A stretch of DNA of 64,000 nt, from the NCBI GenBank assembly GCA_963170055.1, contig CAUJGJ010000065.1, positions 2,958,696 through 3,022,695 on the forward strand, read 5' to 3'. A model generated the notes under the pieces. It searched no databases. It saw only the letters and a list, made by a program, of their open reading frames with translations, and was not told where the DNA came from. The DNA is from Halisarca cf. caerulea (taxonomy: Eukaryota > Porifera > Demospongiae > Chondrillida > Halisarcidae). Both the position numbers and the translations under genes were made by a program. Positions 1 to 12,000 of this stretch are shown here, one piece after another (the first letter of the stretch is position 1; the number at the start of each line of letters is the position of its first letter).

Positions 1-405
1 CCAATATTTGGCACTAGCACCACGCACATTCCCAGTGGAAACACATGAAGTTTCTTAACTACTGTGGGCGTATCTGTGTAGTGTTGGATATGCTAGTGCT
101 AATACCAATATTTGGCACTAGCACCACGCACATTCCCAGTGGACACACATGAAGTTTCTAAAGTGCTGTGGGCGTATTTGTGTAATGTTGGATATTTTGG
201 TGCTAATACCAATATTTGGCACTAGCACCACGCACATTCCCAGTGGACACACATGAAGTTTCTGAAGTGCTTTGGGCGTATTTGTGTAATGTTGGATGTT
301 TTGGTGCTAATACCAATATTTGGCACTAGCACCACGCACATTCCCAGTGGACACACATGACCTTTCTGAAGTGCTGTGGGCGTATTTGTGTAATGTTGGA
401 TATGC

Positions 406-438
406 TGGTGCTAATACCAATATTTGGCACTAGCACCA
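406..438. other. Junction-spanning dyad, representative copy
   Basis: This clean example of an inverted repeat is present in most monomers. The outer arms TGGTGCTA (406-413) and TAGCACCA (431-438) are perfect reverse complements (8 bp). The inner arms CCAA (417-420) and TTGG (424-427) pair around a TAT loop (421-423). ATA (414-416) faces CAC (428-430) as a symmetric 3x3 internal loop. The stem can be extended imperfectly with TGC (403-405) against GCA (440-442) across one bulged C. Its function is not known; a cruciform or hairpin in single-stranded DNA or in a transcript is possible. Confidence 0.85.
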
Positions 439-840
439 CGCACATTCCCAGTGGACACACATGAAGTTTCTTAACTACTGTGGGCGTATTTGTGTAGTGT
501 TAGATATGCTGGTGCTAATACCAATATTTGGCACTAGCACCACGCACTTTCCCAGTGGACACACATGACCTTTCTGAAGTGCTGTGGGCGTATTTGTGTA
601 GTGTTGGATATGCTGGTGCTAATACCAATATTTGGCACTAGCACCACGCACATTCCCAGTGGACACACATGAAGTTTCTGAAGTGCTGTGGGCGTATTTG
701 TGTAGTGTTGGATATGCTGGTGCTAATACCAATATTTGGCACTAGCACCACGCACTTTCCCAGTGGACACACATGAAGTTTCTGAAGTGCTGTGGGCGTA
801 TTTGTGTAATGTTGGATATGCTGGTGCTAACACCAATATT

Positions 841-2400
841 TGGCACTAGCACCACGCACTTTCCCAGTGGACACACATGAAGTTTCTGAAGTGCTGTGGG
901 CGTATTTGTGTAATGTTGGATATGCTGGTGCTAATACCAATATTTGGCACTAGCACCACGCACATTCCCAGTGGACACACATGAAGTTTCTTAACTACTG
1001 TGGGCGTATTTGTGTAATGTATGATATGCTGGTGCTAATACCAATATTTGGCACTAGCACCACGCACATTCCCAGTGGACACACAAGACCTTTCTGAAGT
1101 GCTGTGGGCGTATTTGTGTAGTGTTGGATATGCTGGTGCTAATACCAATATTTGGCACTAGCACCACGCACATTCCCAGTGGAAACACATGAAGTTTCTT
1201 AACTACTGTGGGCGTATTTGTGTAGTGTTGGATGTGCTAGTGCTAATACCAATATTTGGCCTTAGTACCACGCACATTCCCAGTGGACACACATGAAGTT
1301 TCTGAAGTGCTGTGGGCGTATTTGTGTAATGTTGGATATGCTGGTGCTAATACCAATATTTGGCACTAGCACCACGCACATTCCCAGTGGACACACATGA
1401 CCTTTCTGAAGTGCTGTGGGCGTATTTGTGTAGTGTTGGATATGCTGGTGCTAATACCAATATTGGGCACTAGCACCACGCACATTCCCAGTGGACACAC
1501 ATGACCTTTCTGAAGTGCTGTGGGCGTATTTGTGTAGTGTTGGATATGCTGGTGCTAATACCAATATTTGGCACTAGCACCACGCACATTCCCAGTGGAC
1601 ACACATGACCTTTCTGAAGTGCTGTGGGCGTATTTGTGTAGTGTTGGATAAGCTGGTGCTAATACCAATATTTGGCACTAGCACCACGCACATTCCCAGT
1701 GGACACACATGAAGTTTCTGAAGTGCTGTGGGCGTATTTGTGTAGTGTTGGATATGCTGGTGCTAATACCAATATTTGGTTCTAGCACCACGCACATTCC
1801 CAGTGGACACACATGACCTTTCTGAAGTGCTGTGGGAGTATTTGTGTAGTGTTGGATATGCTGGTGCTAATACCAATATTTGGCACTAGCACCACGCACT
1901 TTCCCACTGGACACACATGAAGTTTCTGAAGTGCTGTGGGCGTATTTGTGTAATGTTGGATATGCTGGTGCTAATACCAATATTTGGCACTAGCACCACG
2001 CACATTCCCAGTAGACAAACATGAAGTTTCTTAACTACTATGGGCGTATTTGTGGAATGTTGGATATGCTGGCGCTAATACCAATATTTGGCACTAGCAC
2101 CGCACACATTCTCAGTGTACACACATGAAGTTTCTTAACTACTGTGGGCGTATTTGTGTAGTGTTGGATTTGCTGGTGCTAAAACCAATATTTGGCACTA
2201 GCACCACGCACTTTCCCAGTGGACACACATGACCTTTCTGAAGTGCTGTGGGCGTATTTGTGTAGTGTTGGATATGCTGGTGCTAATACCAATATTTGGC
2301 ACTAGCACCACGCACATTCCCAGTGGACACACATGAAGTTTCTGAAGTGCTGTGGGCGTATTTGTGTAGTGTTGGATATGCTGGTGCTAATACCAATATT
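841..2400 (+). repeat. 15-monomer HOR copy 1 (1,560 bp)
   Basis: The next copy starts at about 2,401. Line-by-line comparison at +1,560 shows identical or one-change stretches from about 901 to 1,800. The HOR contains ordered variant monomers: TGTATGATATG, then a GGAAACAC monomer with GTGCTAGTGC, then GGCCTTAGTACC, then ATTGGGCAC, then GGATAAGCTGG, then TTTGGTTCTAG. The exact start is uncertain, because similarity fades gradually between about 720 and 900. Confidence 0.8.
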
Positions 2401-3850
2401 TAACACTAGCACCACGCACTTTCCCAGTGGACACACATGAAGTTTCTGAAGTGCTGTGGGCGTATTTGTGTAATGTTGGATATGCTGGTGCTAATACCAA
2501 TATTTGGCACTAGCACCACGCACATTCCCAGTGGACACACATGAAGTTTCTTAACTACTGTGGGCGTATTTGTGTAATGTATGATATGCTGGTGCTAATA
2601 CCAATATTTGGCACTAGCACCACGCACATTCCCAGTGGACACACAAGACCTTTCTGAAGTGCTGTGGGCGTATTTGTGTAGTGTTGGATATGCTGGTGCT
2701 AATACCAATATTTGGCACTAGCACCACGCACATTCCCAGTGGAAACACATGAAGTTTCTTAACTACTGTGGGCGTATTTGTGTAGTGTTGGATGTGCTAG
2801 TGCTAATACCAATATTTGGCCTTAGTACCACGCACATTCCCAGTGGACACACATGAAGTTTCTGAAGTGCTGTGGGCGTATTTGTGTAATGTTGGATATG
2901 CTGGTGCTAATACCAATATTTGGCACTAGCACCACGCACATTCCCAGTGGACACACATGACCTTTCTGAAGTGCTGTGGGCGTATTTGTGTAGTGTTGGA
3001 TATGCTGGTGCTAATACCAATATTGGGCACTAGCACCACGCACATTCCCAGTGGACACACATGACCCTTCTGAAGTGCTGTGGGCGTATTTGTGTAGTGT
3101 TGGATATGCTGGTGCTAATACCAATATTTGGCACTAGCACCACGCACATTCCCAGTGGACACACATGACCTTTCTGAAGTGCTGTGGGCGTATTTGTGTA
3201 GTGTTGGATAAGCTGGTGCTAATACCAATATTTGGCACTAGCACCACGCACATTCCCAGTGGACACACATGAAGTTTCCGAAGTGCTGTGGGCGTATTTG
3301 TGTAGTGTTGGATATGCTGGTGCTAATACCAATATTTGGTTCTAGCACCACGCACATTCCCAGTGGACACACATGACCTTTCTGAAGTGCTGTGGGCGTA
3401 TTTGTGTAGTGTTGGATATGCTGATGCTAATACCAATATTTGGTTCTAGCACCACGCACATTCCCAGTGGACACACATGACCTTTCTGAAGTGCTGTGGG
3501 AGTATTTGTGTAGTGTTGGATATGCTGGTGCTAATACCAATATTTGGCACTAGCACCACGCAATTTCCCAGTGGACACACATGAAGTTTCTGAAGTGCTG
3601 TGGGCGTATTTGTGTAATGTTGGATATGCTGTTGCTAATACCAATATTTGGCACTAGCACCACGCACATTCCCAGTAGACAAACATGAAGTTTCTTAACT
3701 ACTATGGGCGTATTTGTGGAATGTTGGATATGCTGGTGCTAATACCAATATTTGGCACTAGCACCGCACACATTCTCAGTGTACACACATGAAGTTTCTT
3801 AACTACTGTGGGCGTATTTGTGTAGTGTTGGATTTTCTGGTGCTAAAACC
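2401..3850 (+). repeat. 15-monomer HOR copy 2, with an inserted monomer
   Basis: This carries the same ordered variants as copy 1. Near 3,361-3,480 one TTTGGTTCTAG-type monomer is duplicated, so matches after that point require a 1,664-bp offset (for example the CAGTAGACAAACATG variant at about 2,010 and 3,674). A single-monomer gain of this kind is expected from unequal exchange or replication slippage. Confidence 0.75.
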
Positions 3851-3950
3851 AATATTTGGCACTAGCACCACGCACATTCTCAGTGGACACACATGAAGTT
3901 TCTTAACTACTGTGGGCGTATTTGTGTAATGTTGGATATGCTGGTGCTAA

Positions 3951-5150
3951 TACCAATATTTGGCACTAGCACCATGTACATTCCCTGTGGAAACACATGA
4001 AGTTTCTTAACTACTGTGGGCGTATTTGTGTAGTGTTGGATATGCTGGTGCTAATACCAATATTTGGCACTAGAACCACGCACATTCCCAGTGGAGACAC
4101 ATGACCTTTCTGAACTGCTGTGGGCGTATTTGTGTAGTGTTATATATGCTGGTGCTAATACCAATATTTGGCACTAGCACCATGCACATTCCCAGTGGAC
4201 ACACATGAAGTTTCTTAACTACTGTAGGCGTATTTGTGTAGTGTTGGATATGCTGGTGCTAATACCGATATTTGGCACTAGCACCACGCACATTCCCAGT
4301 GTTCACATGTGGTTTCTTTAGAGATGTGGGCGTATTCGTGTATTGTTGGATATACTGGTGCTAATACAAATATATGGCACTAGCACCACGCAAATTCCCA
4401 GTAGACACACATTAAGTTCCTGAAGTCCTGTGAACGTATTTGTGTAGTGTTGGATATGCTGGTGCTAATAGCAATATTTGGCACTAGCACCACGAAATTC
4501 CCAGTGGACACATATGTCCCTTCTTAAGTGCTGTGGGCGAGTTTGTGGAGTGTTGGATTTGCTGGTGCTAATACCAATATTTGGCACTTTCACCACACAC
4601 ATTCCCAGTGGACACACATGACCTTTCTGAATTGCTGTGGGCGTATTTGTGTAGTGTTAGAAATGCTGGTGCTAATACCAATATTTGGCACTAGCACTAC
4701 GCACATTCCCAGTGGACACACATGAAGTTTCTTAACTACTGTAGGCGTATTTGTGTAATGTTGGATATGCTGGTGCTAATACCAATATTTGGCACTAGCA
4801 CCACGCACATTCCCTGTGAATACACATGAAGTTTCTGAAGTGCTGTGGGCGTATTTGTGTAGTGTTGTATATGCTGGTGCTAATACCAATATTTGGCACT
4901 AGCACCACGCACATTCCCAGTGTTCACATGTGGTTTCTTTAGAGCTGTGGGCGTATTCGTGTATTGTTGGATATACTGGTGCTAATAGCGTTATTTGGCA
5001 CTAGCACCACGCATATTCCCAGTGGACACACATTAAGTTCCTGAAGTCCTGTGAACGTGTTTGTGTAGTGTTGGATATACTGGTGCTAATACCAATATTT
5101 GGCACTTTCACCACGCACATTCCAGTGGACACACATGAATTTTTTTAACT
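3951..5150 (+). repeat. Island of diverged satellite monomers
   Basis: Monomers here carry many private changes and indels, unlike the near-identical neighbours: GTTCACATGTGGTTTCTTTA at 4,301 and 4,922, ATTAAGTTCCTGAAGTCCTG at 4,411 and 5,032, and TTGTATATGC. Both marker pairs are 621 bp apart (six monomers minus three bases), so the island holds its own old duplication. The monomer phase slips by about five bases across the island. Confidence 0.85.
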
Positions 5151-8100
5151 ACTGTGGGCGTATTTGTGTAATGTTGGATATGCTGGTGCTAATACCAATA
5201 TTTGGCACTAGCACCACGCACATTCCCAGTGGAAACACATGAAGTTTCTTAACTACTGTGGGCGTATTTGTGTAATGTTGGACATGCTGGTGCTAATACC
5301 AATATTTGGCACTAGCACCACGCACATTCCCAGTGGACACACATGAAGTTTCTGAAGTGCTGTGGGCGCATTTGTGTAATGTTGGATATTTTGGTGCTAA
5401 TACCAATATTTGGCACTAGCCCCACGCACATTCCCAGTGGACACACATGACCTTTCTGAAGTGCTGTGGGCGTATTTGTGTAATGTTGGATATGCTGGTG
5501 CTAATACCAATATTTGGCACAAGCACCACGCACATTCCCAGTTGACACACATGAAGTTTCTTAACTACTGTGGGCGTATTTGTGTAATGTATGATATGCT
5601 GGTGCTAATACCAATATTTGGCACTAGCACCACGCACATTCCCAGTGGACACACATGACCTTTCTGAAGTGATGTGGGCGTATTTGTGTAGTGTTGGATA
5701 TGCTGGTGATAATACCAATATTTGGCACTAGCACCACGCACATTCCCAGTGGAAACACATGAAGTTTCTTAACTACTGTGGTCGTATTTGTGTAGTGTTG
5801 GATGTGCTAGTGCTAATACCAATATTTGGCCTTAGTACCACGCACATTCCCAGTGGACACACATGACCTTTCTGAAGTGCTGTGGGCGTATTTGTGTAAT
5901 GTTGGATATGCTGGTGCTAATACCAATATTTGGCACTAGCACCACGCACATTCCCAGTGGACACACATGACCTTTCTGAAGTGCTGTGGGCGTATTTGTG
6001 TAGTGTTGGATATGCTGGTGCTAATACCAATATTGGGCACTAGCACCACGCACATTCCCAGTGGACACACATGACCTTTCTGAAGTGCTGTGGGCGTATT
6101 TGTGTAGTGTTGGATATGCTGGTGCTAATACCAATATTTGGCACTAGCACCACGCACATTCCCAGTGGACACACATGACCTTTCTGAAGTGCTGTGGGCG
6201 TATTTGTGTAGTGTTGGATAAGCTGGTGCTAATACCAATATTTGGCACTAGCACCACGCACATTCCCAGTGGACACACATGAAGTTTCTGAAGTGCTGTG
6301 GGCGTATTTGTGTAGTGTTGGATATGCTGGTGCTAATACCAATATTTGGTTCTAGCACCACGCACATTCCCAGTGGACACACATGACCTTTCTGAAGTGC
6401 TGTGGGCGTATTTGTTTAGTGTTGGATATGCTGGTGCTAATACAAATATTTGGCACTAGCACCACGCACATTCCCAGTGGACACACACGAAGTTTCTTAA
6501 CTACTGCGGGCGTATTTGTTTAGTGTTGGATATGCTGGTGCTAATACCAATATTTGGCAATAGCACCACGCACATTCCCAGTGGACACACATGACCTTTC
6601 TGAAGTGCTGTGGGCGTATTTGTGTAGTGTTGGATATGCTGGTGCTAATACCAATATTTGGCACTAGCACCACGCACATTCCCAGTGGAAACACATGAAG
6701 TTTCTTAACTACTGTGGGCGTATCTGTGTAGTGTTGGATATGCTAGTGCTAATACCAATATTTAGCACTAGCACCACGCACATTCCCAGTGGACACACAT
6801 GAAGTTTCTAAAGTGCTGTGGGCGTATTTGTGTAATGTTGGATATTTTGGTGCTAATACCAATATTTGGCACTAGCACCACGCACATTCCCAGTGGACAC
6901 ACATGAAGTTTCTGAAGTGCTGTGGGCGTATTTGTGTAATGTTGGATATGCTGGTGCTAACACCAATATTTGGCACTAGCACCACGCACTTTCCCAGTGG
7001 ACACACATGAAGTTTCTGAAGTGCTGTGGGCGTATTTGTGTAATGTTGGATATGCTGGTGCTAATGCCAATATTTGGCACTAGCACCACGCACATTCCCA
7101 GTTGACACACATGAAGTTTCTTAACTACTGTGGGCGTATTTGTGTAATGTATGATATGCTGGTACTAATACCAATATTTGGCACTAGCACCACGCACATT
7201 CCCAGTGGACACACATGACCTTTCTGAAGTGCTGTGGGCGTATTTGTGTAGTGTTGGATATGCTGGTGATAATACCAATATTTGGCACTAGCACCACGCA
7301 CATTCCCAGTGGAAACACATGAAGTTTCTTAACTACTGTGGGCGTATTTGTGTAGTGTTGCATGTGCTAGTGCTAATACCAATATTTGGCCTTAGTACCA
7401 CGCACATTCCCAGTGGACACACATGAAGTTTCTGAAGTGCTGTGGGCGTATTTGTGTAATGTTGGATATGCTGGTGCTAATACCAATATTTGGGACTAGC
7501 ACCACGCACATTCCCAGTGGACACACATGACCTTTCTGAAGTGCTGTGGGCGTATTTGTTTAGTGTTGGATATGCTGGTGCTAATACCAATATTGGGCAC
7601 TAGCACCACGCACATTCCCAGTGGACACACATGACCTTTCTGAAGTGCTGTGGGCGTATTTGTGTAGTGTTGGATATGCTGGTGCTAATACCAATATTTG
7701 GCACTAGCACCACGCACATTCCCAGTGGACACACATGACCTTTCTGAAGTGCTGTGGGCGTATTTGTGTAGTGTTGGATAAGCTGGTGCTAATACCAATA
7801 TTGGGCACTAGCACCACGCACATTCCCAGTGAACACACATGAAGTTTCTGAAGTGCTGTGGGCGTATTTGTGTAATGTTGGATATGCTGGTGCTAATGCC
7901 AATATTTGGCACTAGCACCACGCACATTCCCAGTTGACACACATGAAGTTTCTTAACTACTGTGGGCGTATTTGTGTAATGTATGATATGCTGGTGCTAA
8001 TACCAATATTTGGCACTAGCACCACGCACATTCCCAGTGGACACACATGACCTTTCTGAAGTGCTGTGGGCGTATTTGTGTAGTGTTGGATATGCTGGTG

Positions 8101-11100
8101 ATAATACCAATATTTGGCACTAGCACCACGCACATTCCCAGTGGAAACACATGAAGTTTCTTAACTACTGTGGGCGTATTTGTGTAGTGTTGCATGTGCT
8201 AGTGCTAATACCAATATTTGGCCTTAGTACCACGCACATTCCCAGTGGACACACATGAAGTTTCTGAAGTGCTGTGGGCGTATTTGTGTAATGTTGGATA
8301 TGCTGGTGCTAATACCAATATTTGGCACTAGCACCACGCACATTCCCAGTGGACACACATGACCTTTCTGAAGTGCTGTGGGCGTATTTGTTTAGTGTTG
8401 GATATGCTGGTGCTAATACCAATATTGGGCACTAGCACCACGCACATTCCCAGTGGACACACATGACCTTTCTGAAGTGCTGTGGGCGTATTTGTGTAGT
8501 GTTGGATATGCTGGTGCTAATACCAATATTTGGCACTAGCACCACGCACATTCCCAGTGGACACACATGACCTTTCTGAAGTGCTGTGGGCGTATTTGTG
8601 TAGTGTTGGATAAGCTGGTGCTAATACCAATATTGGGCACTAGCACCACGCACATTCCCAGTGGACACACATGAAGTTTCTGAAGTGCTGTGGGCGTATT
8701 TGTGTAGTGTTGGATATGCTGGTGCTAATACCAATATTTGGTTCTAGCACCACGCACATTCCCAGTGGACACACATGACCTTTCTGAAGTGCTGTGGGCG
8801 TATTTGTGTAGTGTTGGATATGCTGGTGCTAATACAAATATTTGGCACTAGCACCACGCACATTCCCAGTGGACACACACGAAGTTCCTTAACTACTGTG
8901 GGCGTATTTGTTTAGTGTTGGATATGCTGGTGCTAATACCAATATTTGGCAATAGCACCACGCACATTCCCAGTGGACACACATGACCTTTCTGAAGTGC
9001 TGTGGGCGTATTTGTGTAGTGTTGGATATGCTGGTGCTAATACCAATATTTGGCACTAGCACCACGCACATTCCCAGTGCAAACAAATGAAGTTTCTTAA
9101 CTACTGTGGGCGTATCTGTGTAGTGTTGGATATGCTAGTGCTAATACCAATATTTGGCACTAGCACCACGCACATTCCCAGTGGACACACATGAAGTTTC
9201 TAAAGTGCTGTGGGCGTATTTGTGTAATGTTGGATATTTTGGTGCTAATACCAATATTTGGCACTAGCACCACGCACATTCCAAGTGGACACACATGAAG
9301 TTTCTGAAGTGCTTTGGGCGTATTTGTGTAATGTTGGATATTTTGGTGCTAATACCATTATTTGGCACTAGCACCACGCACATTCCCAGTGGACACACAT
9401 GACCTTTCTGAAGTGCTGTGGGCGTATTTGTGTAATGTTGGATATGCTGGTGCTAATACCAATATTTGGCACTAGCACCACGCACATTCTCAGTGGACCC
9501 ACATGAAGTTTCTTAACTACTGTGGGCGTATTTGTGTAGTGTTGGATATGCTGGTGCTAATACCAATATTTGGCACTAGCACCACGCACTTTCCCAGTGG
9601 ACACACATGACCTTTCTGAAGTGCTGTGGGCGTATTTGTGTAGTGTTGGATATGCTGGTGCTAATACCAATATTTGGCACTAGCACCACGCACATTCCCA
9701 GTGGACACACATGAAGTTTCTGAAGTGCTGTGGGCGTATTTGTGTAGTGTTGGATATGCTGGTGCTAATACCAATATTTGGCACTAGCACCACGCACATT
9801 CCCAGTGGACACACATGAAGTTTCTGAAGTGCTGTGGGCGTATTTGTGTAATGTTGGATATGCTGGTGCTAACACCAATATTTGGCACTAGCACCACGCA
9901 CTTTCCCAGTGGACACACATGAAGTTTCTGAAGTGCTGTGGGCGTATTTGTGTAATGTTGGATATGCTGGTGCTAATACCAATATTTGGCACTAGCACCA
10001 CGCACATTCCCAGTGGACACACATGAAGTTTCTTAACTACTGTGGGCGTATTTGTGTAATGTATGATATGCTGGTGCTAATACCAATATTTGGCACTAGC
10101 ACCACGCACATTCACAGTGGACACACATGACCTTTCTGAAGTGCTGTGGGCGTATTTGTGTAATGTTGGATATGCTGGTGCTAATACCAATATTTGGCAC
10201 TAGCACCACGCACATTCCCAGTAGAAACACATGAAGTTTCTTAACTACTGTGGGTGTATTTGTGTAGTGTTGGATGTGCTAGTGCTAATACCAATATTTG
10301 GCCTTAGTACCACGCACATTCCCAGTGGACACACATGAAGTTTCTGAAGTGCTGTGGGCGTATTTGTGTAATGTTGGATATGCTGGTGCTAATACCAATA
10401 TTTGGCACTAGCACCACGCACATTCCCAGTCGACACACATGACCTTTCTGAAGTGCTGTGGGCGTATTTGTGTAGTGTTGGATATGCTGGTGCTAATACC
10501 AATATTTGGCACTAGCACCACGCACATTCCCAGTGGAAACACATGAAGTTTCTTAACTACTGTGGGCGTATTTGTGTAATGTTGGATGTGCTAGTGCTAA
10601 TACCAATATTTGGCCTTAGTACCACGCACATTCCCAGTGGACACACATGAAGTTTCTGAAGTGCTGTGGGCGTATTTGTGTAATGTTGGATATGCTGGTG
10701 CTAATACCAATATTTGGCACTAGCACCACGCACATTCCCAGTGGACACACATGACCTTTCTGAAGTGCTGTGGGCGTATTTGTGTAGTGTTGGATATGCT
10801 GGTGCTAATACCAATATTGGGCACTAGCACCACGCACATTCCCAGTGGACACACATGACCTTTCTGAAGTGCTGTGGGCGTATTTGTGTAGTGTTGGATA
10901 TGCTGGTGCTAATACCAATATTTGGCACTAGCACCACGCACATTTTCAGTGGACACACATGACCTTTCTGAAGTGCTGTGGGCGTATTTGTGTAGTGTTG
11001 GATAAGCTGGTGCTAATACCAATATTTGGCACTAGCACCACGCACATTCCCAGTGGACACACATGAAGTTTCTGAAGTGCTGTGGGCGTATTTGTGTAGT

Positions 11101-12000
11101 GTTGGATATGCTGGTGCTAATACCAATATTTGGTTCTAGCACCACACACATTCCCAGTGGACACACATGACCTTTCTGAAGTGCTGTGGGCGTATTTGTG
11201 TAGTGTTGGATATGCTGGTGCTAATACAAATATTTGGCACTAGCACCACGCACATTCCCAGTGGACACACACGAAGTTTCTTAACTACTGTGGGCGTATT
11301 TGTTTAGTGTTGGATATGCTGGTGCTAATACCAATATTTGGCACTAGCACCACGCACATTCCCAGTCGACACACATGACCTTTCTGAAGTGCTGTGGGCG
11401 TATTTGTGTAGTGTTGGATATGCTGGTGCTAATACCAATATTTGGCACTAGCACCACGCACATTCCCAGTGGACACACATGAAGTTTCTTAACTACTGTG
11501 GGCGTATTTGTTTAGTGTTGGATATGCTGGTGCTAATACCAATATTTGGTTCTAGCACCACGCACATTCCCAGTGGACACACATGACCTTTCTGAAGTGC
11601 TGTGGGCGTATTTGTGTAGCGTTGGATATGCTGGTGCTAATACAAATATTTCGCACTAGCACCACGCACATTCCCAGTGGACACACACGAAGTTTCTTAA
11701 CTACTGTGGGCGTATTTGTTTAGTGATGGATATGCTGGTGCTAATACCAATATTTGGCACTAGCACCACGCACATTCCCAGTCGACACACATGACCTTTC
11801 TGAAGTGCTGTGGGCGTATTTGTGTAGTGTTGGATATGCTGGTGCTAATACCAATATTTGGCACTAGCACCACGCACATTCCCAGTGGACACACATGAAG
11901 TTTCTTAACTACTGTGGGCGTATTTGTTTAGTGTTGGATATGCTGGTACTAATACCAATATTTGGCACTAGCACCACGCACATTCCCAGTGGAAACACAT
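5151..12000 (+). repeat. Satellite block with rearranged 15-mer HOR copies
   Basis: The ATGTATGATATG marker recurs with its ATGATATG part at 5,591, 7,151, 7,983 and 10,063, spacings of 1,560 (15), 832 (8) and 2,080 (20 monomers). The TATCTGTGTA variant seen at 71 recurs at 6,721 and 9,113 (2,392 bp, 23 monomers). The same ordered variants as in 1-3,950 are present, so these are truncated and extended copies of one HOR family. No gene or foreign insertion is seen. Confidence 0.85.

Larger units (their letters stand above)
1..3950 (+). repeat. Homogeneous satellite block with 15-mer HOR
   Basis: About 38 in-phase monomers. Diagnostic variants recur at 1,560 bp (15 monomers). For example, the ATGTATGATATG variant falls at about 1,018 and 2,578, and the GGCCTTAGTACC variant recurs at the same offset. 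Positions about 901-1,800 match about 2,461-3,360 with only isolated substitutions. The second copy then gains one extra monomer, so later markers are offset by 1,664 bp. Confidence 0.9.
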
